From UBA4417 sp031550085 (GTDB lineage: Bacteria; Bacteroidota; Bacteroidia; Bacteroidales; UBA4417): a stretch of DNA of 64,000 bases. The notes beneath the pieces are model-generated. The model saw only the letters and a list, made by a program, of their open reading frames with translations. It ran no database searches and was not told the DNA's origin. Where the stretch lies: NCBI GenBank assembly GCA_031550085.1, contig JAVBOY010000038.1:1-64000 (forward strand), given 5' to 3'. Positions 43,801 to 52,418 of the stretch are shown in pieces (position 1 is the stretch's first letter; each line of letters opens with the position of its first letter). The translations under genes were made by a program, and so were the position numbers.

Positions 43801-45265
43801 GTTGGTTCGTTCCGAATTGACGGTCGATTATTTAAAAACCCCTTACAGCCTTTCCGGCGATATCAACTTTTCCAAAAATTTAATTTCCTTTAGCGATGTG
43901 AAATTTTCCGATTCCATTTCCGGAAAAGGCTCAGCCAGCGGTAAAATCAAACACAAAGGCTTTCGCGATTGGAATTTAGACATCACGGTAAACGCCGATA
44001 AACTATTGGCATTGAATACCGGATACAGTTTTACCGAACAGTATTACGGGAAAGCTTTTGTTACCGGAGATTTCACGTTGAAAGGGCCGATCAACGATTT
44101 GCGGATGAAAATAAACGCCACCTCGGAGAAAGGTACGCAACTTTATTTGCCGATCAGTTACAGTGTAAGTATTTCCGACAACGATTTCATCCAGTATGTA
44201 TCCAAATCCGGGGGAAAAGATACCGTCGACAAAAAGGTTGAAATTCCGGTACCGGTTGAAAAATCGAACCTTACGTTGGATATGGCGATCAATGCCACAA
44301 GGGATGCTGCCGTCGAAATCATTTTGCCCTACCAAATGGGAAATATCAAGGCGCGGGGAGAAGGACCGATCAACATGGCGCTTGATACCCGGGGAGGATT
44401 TAACCTTACCGGCCAGTACATTATGGATCAGGGAAGTTTCTTGTTCAGCAGTTTGCAGGGATTTTTCAGCCGGACTTTCGATATCAAAAAGGGAAGCACC
44501 ATCACATTTAACGGGAGTACCGATAACATTGATATCAAGATGACGGCAGTTTATAAATTGGAAACTTCGATGGGCGGCATACCCGAATTTGCCAATAATC
44601 CCGATTATGCAAACCGCAGTATTCCGGTGGATTGCTACATTTACCTGACGAACAGTTTATACAATCCCGATATCCGCTTCAGCATCCAGTTGCCCGATGT
44701 TGATGCCGAAACCCAGCGGATGGTCTATAAGTACCTTGACACGGCCAATGTTTCGGTTTTGAACCAACAAGTAATTTCGTTGCTGGTGTTAAACACATTT
44801 ACCAGCGGCTCCGACAACGTCACGCTTTCATCAAGCATTGGAGCCTCTTCACTGAGCATTTTGACAAGCCAGGTGAGCGGTTTCCTCTCCCAATTAACCA
44901 AGCGGGTTGATATCGGTGTGAAATACAGGCCGGGCGATGCGGTGTCTTCGGATGAAATCGGAGTCGCCATGTCGACACAGTTATTGAATAACCGGTTGAT
45001 TATCAACGGAGGGGTTGGGGTAAACTCTTACGGGAATAGCAGCCAGCAGGTGGCCGAATACGATAACAATAACTGGGTCCTGGATTTGAATATCGAATAT
45101 AAAATCACGGAGGACGGGCGGATTCGTGCAAAAGCGTTTAATAAAACCAACAACTCGCTGGATATGTCGAGTTATCAATCGCCGTATACACAAGGAGTCG
45201 GGGTTGTTTTTCGAAAAAGATTTAATAAACTCCCCGAATTATTTGTCCCTCAAAAAAGAAAGTGA
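40832..45265 (+). CDS. tamB: TamB-like translocation/assembly module protein (start uncertain)
   Basis: The protein of about 1477 residues is anchored in the inner membrane by an N-terminal helix and spans the periplasm as a long beta-helical groove that helps transport lipids or proteins to the outer membrane. It has the N-terminal segment FLPPIQAFLSQKTADYLSKE, repetitive beta strands throughout, and a C-terminal DUF490/TamB domain (MAINATRDAAVEIILPYQMG, YIMDQGSFLFSSL, LVLNTFTSG, LSQLTKRVDIGVKYRPGD) with a final strand GVGVVFRKRFNKL. The first listed start is GTG 40832. The frame is open back to 40787, and the residues KIIKKVYVILISVVATFPML look like the true positively charged membrane anchor, so a non-standard start (ATT 40796 or 40799) is possible. 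Confidence 0.85.
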   Translation: MATFPMLLASVLLILFLPPIQAFLSQKTADYLSKEWKTEVTLKGIYVSPFLDVVVRDLKINDQNHQPMLEVPRLEVSVARIDLRQRIAEFKKLSLYHAKANVLLAGEERELNLQFMIDYFSGSDTTQETTPSKPWKILCPNVDISKTNFTYRNEPRMDLNARSMDYANLVFTGIDLKLRNLAIVNDTIFAQIEQLSAKEKCGIHLKEFSAQAVVSPREVVAKNLKIKTENSQLSLDLRFSYNNWNAYLDFIDSVKVSSTIRTSSLSMKDIAFFAPGIAGMNDRFVLSGNVKGSVASFSGKSMDVSYGLHTRFRGNVELTGLPDWEKTYADLDISELKASVDDIKSFSLPGGQSIAALPDEVQVLNKILVKGRFTGFYNNFTSRSSVTTDAGSILTDIKLGHNADTKTLYYDGHVVAQNFDIGKILHNENIGSLSINANINGQGFDPAEAKFTLKGDIKNAELYQTTLNDIHVDGSYDKKKFTGFVLLYDELGFLDFEGEINYADSIPEYNFSAELKNVLPTHLGLWKRDSTEVFSTKIRLNGRGHDFKDFQGTVAFTDLTYREGEKEIVISNLFVENKALSPTTQEIQIQSDVVDATLKGDYLLADFGNYYHKIFSQYLPSIFDNTATFDDFVSADLEFDIRLKNTQAVTGMFFPRITLADQTTLLGNYHSNSNRFQINIESPYLNLYGVSLRDVAVEGATRESTFYTNLKAHVLDLNPSETLDTSIFNLEQFEFRTTLENNILDYSVQWNDLSGKDFNIGLITGELFLDRYPEVRFKIAPSAFTVNDSVWAINQGNDIVLDSMGIAVRNLVIQHQDQLISLSGQLSHDPLDQMKLELQNYDLTQLGVLFDKWGVGLGGLLSGSVMLSSVYETPNVESQITIKSFVLNDEKFGDAEIFSAWNPQKQSIDLDTKIRHHGNVSDHFPVSLTGSIFPQDKKNNLDLSVELDNFRIKALSPFFKGLFSRVKGLGSGNLTLKGTFGDPQLEGLVKLVRSELTVDYLKTPYSLSGDINFSKNLISFSDVKFSDSISGKGSASGKIKHKGFRDWNLDITVNADKLLALNTGYSFTEQYYGKAFVTGDFTLKGPINDLRMKINATSEKGTQLYLPISYSVSISDNDFIQYVSKSGGKDTVDKKVEIPVPVEKSNLTLDMAINATRDAAVEIILPYQMGNIKARGEGPINMALDTRGGFNLTGQYIMDQGSFLFSSLQGFFSRTFDIKKGSTITFNGSTDNIDIKMTAVYKLETSMGGIPEFANNPDYANRSIPVDCYIYLTNSLYNPDIRFSIQLPDVDAETQRMVYKYLDTANVSVLNQQVISLLVLNTFTSGSDNVTLSSSIGASSLSILTSQVSGFLSQLTKRVDIGVKYRPGDAVSSDEIGVAMSTQLLNNRLIINGGVGVNSYGNSSQQVAEYDNNNWVLDLNIEYKITEDGRIRAKAFNKTNNSLDMSSYQSPYTQGVGVVFRKRFNKLPELFVPQKRK

Positions 45266-45279
45266 CCGGAGAAACAATA

Positions 45280-46770
45280 TTATGAGATATCCGTGTCCTG
45301 AATTGGGAGTTCGGCTTTCCCTTTGGTAAAAAATTTGGTTTTTATCACCTCCAAACTTTCCCTTAATAACTTAGAACCCAATAAATAGCAAAGAGCCAGG
45401 TAAATTGTGCCAGCTGTGGCTACTTGTGCCATTAAAAGGATTAAAGGGGAGGAAATTGCATACCGTAAAACGAAAGCTGCTGCTGCGGCACAAAGCATAA
45501 TTCCTCCGTAAGGAAGCACATCCTTAGCCAGTTCTCTTGCTTTGTAATTAAGTAGCTTGGTTATTTTCCGCAGGTAAATGCAGTAAATTTCGAAAGCCAC
45601 AAAGCTGATGCTGGCAAGGATGTATACAAAATCCAAATGGTTGATTAGCACCAGGGCGATCAACGACAGCAACGAGAGGCTCCGGATCAGCTCGAATTGC
45701 AAAATGTATTTGGATCCGCCCGTTTTTCGCAGAAGGTTTACATTGGTATTATTCAGGGAATTAAATATGGCGGCGACGGCTAAAAATTGCAAGGTTTGTA
45801 CCGCCGGAAGCCATTTATCGGTTAGAAATACCCTGATGGCCGGCTCCGCAACAAGGCAAGTGCCGATAAATACCGGAAAACCGATAAAAGCCGTCAAACG
45901 GACAATTTTTCGAAAAGCTTGTTTCAATAAACCGGAATCTTCATCCCGGATGTTGGACATAACCGAAAAGCCGACCGACGAAAGTGTCCCGTCCATCATA
46001 CCGACACCCACGCTATTCAATCTTTGCGCCTGATAATAGTACCCGGATTGGGTGATGGATATAAATTTCCCGATAAGGGACGGGATAATTTGTGCAACGC
46101 CTGTTCCTAAAATGTTTGACAGGAAGAGGTTGATACTATACTTGTATAATTCGTTGAATGATGCCGTGCTGAAAATCAGTTTGGGCTTCCATGCATTGAA
46201 AATCCAGAGAAATACCATCCGGCCAAAAGCCAGCAATACCAACTGTGCCGCAATGGCCCAATAAGTCCATCCGGAAAGTACCAGCAAAATGGCTCCGAGG
46301 TAGGAAGTTCCCGTAGCGAAAATATTGACGGCAGCCAGTTTTTTATATTGCAACGATTTGGTCAACTGAACGTTTTGCACCATGGAAAACGCGTTGAAGA
46401 AAAAAGTAAGAAAAACAAAGCGCGATAAAGGCACCAATTCGAGAATTCCGTAGTAACGGGCAATTAAAGGAGCGCAAAAGAAAAAGACTACATACAGCAA
46501 GGTTGCCACGCTGATGTTAAAATAAAAAATGGTATTGTAATCCTTTTCTGTGGCATCGATTTTACGAATGAGAGCAGAAGAGAATCCGCTGTCCTGAAAA
46601 GCATTTGCCAGAAGCGAGAAAATCAGAAGTACCGCCACCATACCGTAATCGGGCGCCGAAAGCATCCGCGCCATGACAATGCTGACCCCCAAAAAAACAA
46701 ACTGCGTAGAGCGGTCTACTAAACTCCAGATGAGAGCCGAAAGCGATCGTTGTTTGAGTGTTTTTGTCAT
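45280..46770 (-). CDS. polysaccharide flippase, MOP superfamily (Wzx-like)
   Basis: The 496-residue inner-membrane protein has 12-14 predicted helices. The start MTKTLKQRSLSALIWSLVDR and the segments GVSIVMARMLSAPDYGMVAV and SGFSSALIRK are typical of oligosaccharide flippases that export lipid-linked repeat units. Last gene of a four-gene minus-strand operon (DUF4834, YfhO-like, GT2, this), 21 bp after the glycosyltransferase gene. It ends 14 bp from the end of tamB. Confidence 0.88.
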   Translation of the reverse strand: MTKTLKQRSLSALIWSLVDRSTQFVFLGVSIVMARMLSAPDYGMVAVLLIFSLLANAFQDSGFSSALIRKIDATEKDYNTIFYFNISVATLLYVVFFFCAPLIARYYGILELVPLSRFVFLTFFFNAFSMVQNVQLTKSLQYKKLAAVNIFATGTSYLGAILLVLSGWTYWAIAAQLVLLAFGRMVFLWIFNAWKPKLIFSTASFNELYKYSINLFLSNILGTGVAQIIPSLIGKFISITQSGYYYQAQRLNSVGVGMMDGTLSSVGFSVMSNIRDEDSGLLKQAFRKIVRLTAFIGFPVFIGTCLVAEPAIRVFLTDKWLPAVQTLQFLAVAAIFNSLNNTNVNLLRKTGGSKYILQFELIRSLSLLSLIALVLINHLDFVYILASISFVAFEIYCIYLRKITKLLNYKARELAKDVLPYGGIMLCAAAAAFVLRYAISSPLILLMAQVATAGTIYLALCYLLGSKLLRESLEVIKTKFFTKGKAELPIQDTDIS

Positions 46771-46791
46771 ATTCCGTGAAACACAGGGCGG

Positions 46792-47706
46792 TTAATACCA
46801 AAGCCTTGCGCCAGCAGCTTTTAAATACGAAAAAGTTTGTTTTGAAATAGGGTGCCGTTTTTCGGTTTTGGATATCCGGAAAATTTGCATCCACGACCGG
46901 CGCCATATTTTTAAGTCGGTGTTTTTAAACTTAAAATACGCCAGACTCCAAAAAATAGCCGTAAAGTAGAAATAACGCTTGGGCAAATACCGGTAAGCCA
47001 CTTTGCATTTATTTACCCAGGCGCCCGCCCATTTTTCCGAAGAAATCTGCCTTCCTTCGGGTGATTCCTTATGCAGCATCACAATGCGGTCGTCGTATAC
47101 GATTTGATAACCCGCATCCAGGGCCCGGTAACTTAAATCGTACTCCTCCATGCCGTAGAAAAAGTCCGTCGGAAATACCCCTACTTTTTCAAAAAGTTCC
47201 CGTTGAATCGCATTGGCGCCTCCGGCAAAATAATAGGTATGGAAACGGTGTTCGTGCTTCCGCTCTTCGAATTTTTTGTGGGGAAATGCATTTTGTTGCA
47301 TTTCCAACGTTTCAAAATAGAGAACCTTAAAACTGACAATCCCGATCGTTTCTTTTGCATTCTTGGTTTTAAATGCCTCATAAACCATGGGCAGCGAGTT
47401 TTTATGCTGCAATTCCGCATCATCGTCGAGTAGAACAATAATGGGCGCTTTCCCTTTTTCAATGGCAAAATTCCGCCCACGCGAAACCCCCAGGTTTTCA
47501 TCCGAATAAAAATACTTAAAAGGAACTTCCGGGCAGGTTCGGATAAAATCCTCAAATTCTGAATAGCTTACCGTCGATGCATTGTTTACCACAATCACTT
47601 CCTCTAAATATTCGGGAATGCCGTCCAGTTGGCTGATGTTTTGAGCCAACGCCAACATATCCTTGGGGCGGTTGTAAGTAATGATAATAATGCTGACCGG
47701 CTTCAT
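46792..47706 (-). CDS. family 2 glycosyltransferase
   Basis: The 304-residue protein has the GT-A nucleotide-sugar domain: VSIIIITYNRPKDMLALAQ, VVNNASTVSYSEFEDF, NLGVSRGRNFAIEKGKAPII, the metal-binding LLDDDAEL, and GGANAIQRELFEKVGVFPTD followed by GMEEYDLSYRAL, a second acidic segment. This is typical of inverting enzymes that build surface polysaccharides. Its start overlaps the YfhO-like stop by 4 bp (ATGA), so translation is coupled. Donor and acceptor sugars are unknown. Confidence 0.9.
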   Translation of the reverse strand: MKPVSIIIITYNRPKDMLALAQNISQLDGIPEYLEEVIVVNNASTVSYSEFEDFIRTCPEVPFKYFYSDENLGVSRGRNFAIEKGKAPIIVLLDDDAELQHKNSLPMVYEAFKTKNAKETIGIVSFKVLYFETLEMQQNAFPHKKFEERKHEHRFHTYYFAGGANAIQRELFEKVGVFPTDFFYGMEEYDLSYRALDAGYQIVYDDRIVMLHKESPEGRQISSEKWAGAWVNKCKVAYRYLPKRYFYFTAIFWSLAYFKFKNTDLKIWRRSWMQIFRISKTEKRHPISKQTFSYLKAAGARLWY

Positions 47707-50144
47707 TTGCCCACAGTTGCTTCCGTTGCCGGTTTCGGTTTTTGGAAAATGGCAAGCCCGATGGATGCCAAAATCATGACAATTAACAAAATGGAGCAGG
47801 TATACGAAATCTTTTCCCCGACAAAAAACGAACGCGGCTCGAAACGGAACTCAATTTCGTGTTTTCCGGCCGGCACAACCATGGCACGCAACACGTAATT
47901 GGCACGGAAGTAAGGCGCTGATTTACCGTCAATATAAGCATTCCATCCTTTGTCATAGTAGATTTCGGAAAATACGGCCAATTGCTCTTTTGAGGCATTG
48001 CTTTCGTATTTCAGGTGGTTGGGGTGATAATTTACAAGCGCGATGGAAGCCGTGCTGTCCTTTGAAATCGTATGTCCGGTGACATCGCTTTCAAACCGTT
48101 TGTCGATAATGGCTTCTTGTTTCACTTTCAAGCTATCCAGAGCCTTCAATTCTTCATCGGCATTGTTTACGATTTTATAATGATCGACAAACCAAACATT
48201 GCCTGCCGCATTCGGATTCGGAGCCACTTGAGGTTGGCGGTTTTGGTCCGGATAAATAAAATACTTCGTATTGAGCATGTCAAGTACCGATGGATTATTC
48301 TTTGCAATCTGGTGCTCGATCAACTCCTGGTAGCGGCGTAGTTTGGCCCCGTGATACCCGCCGATGGATTTGTGGTAATAAGAAGTAGACGCATCGTTGA
48401 ACGTACTTACGGTGGTGTTCAAAACCCGGAAATTCGGGTCTGTATCCTGCAATATAGCTTCGTCGGCTGGAGTTGGCGCAAAGGAAGCATTCACCACGCG
48501 CTTGTTGACAAAATCGTCGTTGTTCAAATAACGCCGGTCTACCGCCCACAAATCAATCAATATCAGGAGCGCCAAAGCAGGCAATACATAGGTTTTTTTC
48601 GCATAACCTTTTAAATACAACCAGATTCCGGCTGCAGCAAGCACGATCAGCAGCAGCGAACGCCATGAGTCTGCGATCAACATCGACATCCGGTCGGGAA
48701 CAATGGTTTCTTGCAACCATTTTGGAAATCCTGCATCCTGAGGGCTGACAAACGAGAAAAGGCTTTTCCCGATCAGCAGGAAGATCAAACAAATTCCGCC
48801 GGTTATTCCTGCGGCCGTATATAATTTCTTGTCTGTGAGCGCCTGGTTTTCCTTGCTGAAAAAGACTTTTTGCAATCCCAGAATGGCCAGAAGCGGAATG
48901 GCAAATTCTGCAATAACCAATATCATCGAAACCGCGCGGAATTTATTGTAGCCCGGCACATAATCCAGGAAAAAGTTGGTCAATCCTGCAAAATTATGCC
49001 CCCAACTCAGTAAAATCGAAAGGATGGTTGCCCCCAAAAGCCACCATTTGTACCGTTTGTCGGCGACGAACAAAGCTAGAACAAAGAGGAAAATAACAAT
49101 GGCGCCGATATAAACCGGGCCGGAGGTTCCCGGCTGGTCGCCCCAATAAGTAGGCATTTGTTTGATGAGCCGGTTGGCTTCGGCCTGCGACGTATTGGCG
49201 GTGAGAAACTGGTAGGTCTCCGAGCTTTGGGGAAGTTCGCTGTTTGAAGCACCTCCCATAAGATTGGGAACCAGTAGATTAAATGTTTCGGCTTTGCCGT
49301 AGCTCCATGCTGTGGCATAATCTTTGTCCAAACCCGATGTCCGGTTCGATTGTTCGGAGGTCAGTTCCGTTTTTCCACGAATCGTTTCCGCGCTGTATTC
49401 GTAGGTTGTCCATAAATTTGTGAAATTCGTCCCTACTGCAAGGATCGCCGCCACCAATAAAAGTCCTGATGCTTTGGCAAATGGAAGCAGGCGCTTTTCC
49501 CGGATCGCAAAAAACAATTCGGAAAGAAGATAAAAACCAATGATATACAAGAAGTAATACGTAATTTGCAAATGGTTGCAGGCGATTTCCAACGAAATAA
49601 AGAACCCCGCAAGTGCGGCGCCCAACAGGTATTTTCCCCGGTACAGCAGGATAATGCCCGCCAAGGTCGGAGCCATATAAGCAATGGCATACGCTTTGGT
49701 TAAATGTCCCGCATCCAGGATCAGGAAAAAGTAAGTGGAAAAAGCAAAAGCAATGGAGCCTGCAATGCTAAGCCAGATATTTATTCCCATTGCCATCATC
49801 AGGATAAAAAATCCCAGCAGGTACAAAAAAACAATGTGTGTGGGTGTCGGCAAATTCAAGGTGATGATTTTACTGCAATAAGAACTGATCAGGTTCCCAT
49901 TGTCGGGCGACAGAATCTGGTAGGAGGGCATTCCTCCGAACATGCTGTTGGTCCACAAAATAGGCTCTTTATCCTTTTCCTTATAATCGGATATTTCTTT
50001 CGACATCCCCTTAAAAGTTTGGATGTCATGTTGCTGCATCACTTTTCCACCGAAAATAGGGGCAAAGTAAACAAGCACTAAGGCAAGAAAGAAAATAATC
50101 GAAAACAAATAAGGGAATGCTTTTTTGAAATCAATCTTTTTCAT
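47703..50144 (-). CDS. YfhO-family multispanning membrane protein
   Basis: The 813-residue protein has about 12 transmembrane helices in residues 10-500 (IFFLALVLVYFAPIFGGKVM, LYLLGFFILMMAMGINIWLS and others), and a C-terminal helix after a periplasmic domain. The N-terminal loop has DIQTFKGMSKEISDYK and MFGGMPSYQI. The periplasmic part (about 540-780) contains FRVLNTTVSTFNDASTSYYH and AVFSEIYYDKGWNAYIDG. This matches bacterial YfhO-like proteins, in Firmicutes linked to glycosylation of lipoteichoic acid, and resembles GT-C folds. It is probably a lipid-linked sugar transferase in the same surface-glycan operon as the GT2 and flippase. Confidence 0.88.
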   Translation of the reverse strand: MKKIDFKKAFPYLFSIIFFLALVLVYFAPIFGGKVMQQHDIQTFKGMSKEISDYKEKDKEPILWTNSMFGGMPSYQILSPDNGNLISSYCSKIITLNLPTPTHIVFLYLLGFFILMMAMGINIWLSIAGSIAFAFSTYFFLILDAGHLTKAYAIAYMAPTLAGIILLYRGKYLLGAALAGFFISLEIACNHLQITYYFLYIIGFYLLSELFFAIREKRLLPFAKASGLLLVAAILAVGTNFTNLWTTYEYSAETIRGKTELTSEQSNRTSGLDKDYATAWSYGKAETFNLLVPNLMGGASNSELPQSSETYQFLTANTSQAEANRLIKQMPTYWGDQPGTSGPVYIGAIVIFLFVLALFVADKRYKWWLLGATILSILLSWGHNFAGLTNFFLDYVPGYNKFRAVSMILVIAEFAIPLLAILGLQKVFFSKENQALTDKKLYTAAGITGGICLIFLLIGKSLFSFVSPQDAGFPKWLQETIVPDRMSMLIADSWRSLLLIVLAAAGIWLYLKGYAKKTYVLPALALLILIDLWAVDRRYLNNDDFVNKRVVNASFAPTPADEAILQDTDPNFRVLNTTVSTFNDASTSYYHKSIGGYHGAKLRRYQELIEHQIAKNNPSVLDMLNTKYFIYPDQNRQPQVAPNPNAAGNVWFVDHYKIVNNADEELKALDSLKVKQEAIIDKRFESDVTGHTISKDSTASIALVNYHPNHLKYESNASKEQLAVFSEIYYDKGWNAYIDGKSAPYFRANYVLRAMVVPAGKHEIEFRFEPRSFFVGEKISYTCSILLIVMILASIGLAIFQKPKPATEATVGK

Positions 50145-50167
50145 AGGAAATAAAAATTACTGGATAT

Positions 50168-50452
50168 TTAATTGTTTTTTAGATCTTCAAAATCAATATA
50201 CTCCCCAAGCCGCTCGGGATTGATGGTTTGCTCGTCTTTGGGCGGGATTTGAATGGAAACTTCCCCTTCCTTTTTCCTGGATGCGGAAGAATTGTTTGCC
50301 GCATTGCCGCTAAATTGGTTCATTTTCTTTTTCAGAAGATACGGTAGGTATACCCTCGTAAACAACCGCAACAAACCATAGATGAGAAGAATGATCAGCA
50401 GCAACCGAAAAAATCCGGAAAAGGAAGCAAGATAAATGGGATAATCGGTCAT
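50168..50452 (-). CDS. DUF4834-family small membrane protein
   Basis: The 94-residue protein has one transmembrane helix (FFRLLLIILLIYGLLRLF) and a cytoplasmic tail ending GEVSIQIPPKDEQ and LGEYIDFEDLKNN, as in DUF4834. It starts the four-gene operon, 23 bp upstream of the YfhO-like gene. Function unknown. Confidence 0.8.
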   Translation of the reverse strand: MTDYPIYLASFSGFFRLLLIILLIYGLLRLFTRVYLPYLLKKKMNQFSGNAANNSSASRKKEGEVSIQIPPKDEQTINPERLGEYIDFEDLKNN

Positions 50453-50628
50453 GGCTAAATAAAAAGCGAAAGTATGGAAAAAATGGATAAAGCCGCTGTT
50501 TTTTAACCGGGCTCCCCGCTATTTTACATTTTATTGGTAGGAGAGTAAACTAAAAAAGGAAGTAAGCGTTCATGCAAACTTCCCAGTTTAATAAGTTTTA
50601 ACTTGTTTTGCAACAAGCAAAATATCAA

Positions 50629-50775
50629 TTAATACTCGTCGGAAACAGTTATTTTCTTACGGCCGCGCCCTCTACGTGCATTAATAACCTTGCGCCCGGC
50701 TGCGGTGCTCATTCTTTCACGAAATCCGTGTTTGTTTTTTCTTTTTCTGTTCGACGGTTGAAATGTTCTCTTCAT
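50629..50775 (-). CDS. rpmH: 50S ribosomal protein L34
   Basis: ATG at 50775 opens a 48-codon frame: MKRTFQPSNRKRKNKHGFRE, then RMSTAAGRKVINARRGRGRK, then KITVSDEY. This is a textbook L34 (basic, Arg/Lys-rich) with a short acidic end. It sits alone between pepD and the DUF4834 operon, not next to dnaA/rnpA as in many bacteria. A strong promoter lies 23 bases upstream. It is too short for most open-frame filters and easy to miss. Confidence 0.97.
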   Translation of the reverse strand: MKRTFQPSNRKRKNKHGFRERMSTAAGRKVINARRGRGRKKITVSDEY

Positions 50776-50797
50776 GACTTTCCATTATTTTGGGGTG

Positions 50798-50828
50798 CAA
50801 AGGTACACTATTCTCTTTAAAAACCAAA
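50798..50828 (-). promoter_or_regulatory. promoter of rpmH (TTTG-N19-TACCTTTG)
   Basis: On the minus strand TTTG (50828-50825), 19 bases, and TACCTTTG (50805-50798): a near-ideal match to the Bacteroidota consensus. Confidence 0.8.
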
Positions 50829-50890
50829 TGATTTTCTAAAAAAACGCGTTGTACCCCTGCACTCCGTTTTATTTTGTTTAAAATCAAGAA

Positions 50891-52360
50891 TTAAGCATTC
50901 GGTTTTGCAGGCACATTTTCCAAAGTAGCCACCAGGTAATCCCAGAACTTTTCGACCGAATCAACGTTCACTTTTTCGTCGGGGGAGTGGGGATACCGAA
51001 TGGTTGGCCCAAACGAAATCATGTCCCAGTTCGGGTAAACCGAACCCAACAAGCCACATTCCAAACCGGCGTGAATCGCCTTTACTTCGGGAACTTTGTT
51101 GTATAACTTTTGATAAACCGCTTGCATGGCTGTCAAAATGGGCGAGCCCATGTTCGGTTTCCATCCGGGGTATTTCCCGTTCAGTTCCACCTTGGCGCCG
51201 GCCAGTTCGAATACGCTTGAAATCGCAATTCCCAAATCGTCCTGAGCCGTTTCGACCGAACTACGCATCAACGTTTGAACGCGGATTTCGCCGTCCACCA
51301 TTTTAACACTGGCTACATTATTCGAGGTTTCAACCAATCCGGGCATGTCGTCGCTCATGCGCATCACGCCGTTGGGGCAAGCATAAATGGATTTGTATAA
51401 TTTACCGGTAGTTTCTTCGTCAATGACGAAGGAAGGCATGGCCGTGGGCTCGATTGTGAATTTGAAATCAGGTTCCACGCTGGCCAGTTCTTTTTTGTAA
51501 ATCTCGACATTGTCGGCGTGGCATTTTTTGAAATTTTCTTCATTGGCAATCGGCAGTGTAACCACAGCAAACGATTCACGCGGGATGGCATTGCGCAAAC
51601 TGCCGCCGTCGATCTTTGCCAAACGCAAATCATGTTTTTCGCGGGCGTGGTTCAAAAAGCGGTTCATCAATTTGTTGGCATTGCCGCGTTGCAAAATAAT
51701 TTCCAAACCCGAGTGCCCGCCCTTTAAGCCGGTAATAGAAAGTTTATAGGCTACCGAACCGGCCGGAACCGTATCTTCGCGGTATTTCCAAGCAACGTTG
51801 CAGTTTGTTCCTCCGGCGCATCCTACATATAATTCGCCTTCGTCTTCGCTGTCCAGGTTCAATAAAATATCGCCGTGCAAAATTCCCCCTTCCAATCCGA
51901 ACGCTCCGGTCATACCCACTTCTTCATCTACGGTAAAGAGCGCTTCAACCGGCCCGTGCAGAATGGTTGTCGATTCCAAAACAGCCAAAGCCGCAGCCAA
52001 TCCCATGCCGTTGTCGGCACCCAAAGTGGTTCCGTTGGCGGTAACCCAGTCGCCGTCAATGTAAGCCTCGATAGGATCTTTTTCAAAATCGTGAACCTTA
52101 TCGCTGTTTTTTTGGGGCACCATGTCCAAATGCGCTTGCAATACGACGCCCTTTTTGTTTTCCATTCCCGGAGTGGCCGGTTTGCGGATAATCAGGTTAC
52201 CGGTTTTGTCCACCACATATTCCAGGCCGAGTTCTTTGGCCAGGTTGATGCAATGTTCGCGTACAGCCGCTTCGTGTCCCGAAGGATGAGGAATTTGACA
52301 AATAGCTTGGAATTGTTTCCAAACGCTCTGAGGAGCTAATTTCGAGATATTTTTATCCAT
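50891..52360 (-). CDS. pepD: aminoacyl-histidine dipeptidase (M20 family)
   Basis: This zinc-dependent cytoplasmic dipeptidase has broad specificity, including Xaa-His. The 489-residue protein has the M20 motifs: PHPSGHEAAVREHC, the metal His/Asp in VLQAHLDMVPQKN, GTTLGADNGMGLA with the bridging Asp, TVDEEVGMTGAFGLE with the catalytic Glu, DILLNLDSEDEGELYVGCAG, GLKGGHSGLEI and IHAGLECGLL. Normal length. A TACCTTTG box lies at 52393-52386 upstream. The DUF4105 gene is upstream on the same strand. Confidence 0.96.
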   Translation of the reverse strand: MDKNISKLAPQSVWKQFQAICQIPHPSGHEAAVREHCINLAKELGLEYVVDKTGNLIIRKPATPGMENKKGVVLQAHLDMVPQKNSDKVHDFEKDPIEAYIDGDWVTANGTTLGADNGMGLAAALAVLESTTILHGPVEALFTVDEEVGMTGAFGLEGGILHGDILLNLDSEDEGELYVGCAGGTNCNVAWKYREDTVPAGSVAYKLSITGLKGGHSGLEIILQRGNANKLMNRFLNHAREKHDLRLAKIDGGSLRNAIPRESFAVVTLPIANEENFKKCHADNVEIYKKELASVEPDFKFTIEPTAMPSFVIDEETTGKLYKSIYACPNGVMRMSDDMPGLVETSNNVASVKMVDGEIRVQTLMRSSVETAQDDLGIAISSVFELAGAKVELNGKYPGWKPNMGSPILTAMQAVYQKLYNKVPEVKAIHAGLECGLLGSVYPNWDMISFGPTIRYPHSPDEKVNVDSVEKFWDYLVATLENVPAKPNA

Positions 52361-52385
52361 AATTTTTGTTTATTTTATTGACGGT

Positions 52386-52393
52386 CAAAGGTA
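52386..52393 (-). promoter_or_regulatory. -7 box of pepD (TACCTTTG)
   Basis: TAnnTTTG match on the minus strand, 26 bases before the pepD start codon, so pepD need not depend on the DUF4105 gene upstream. Confidence 0.55.
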
Positions 52394-52418
52394 GAAAATA
52401 TTGTTTTATAATAAAAAT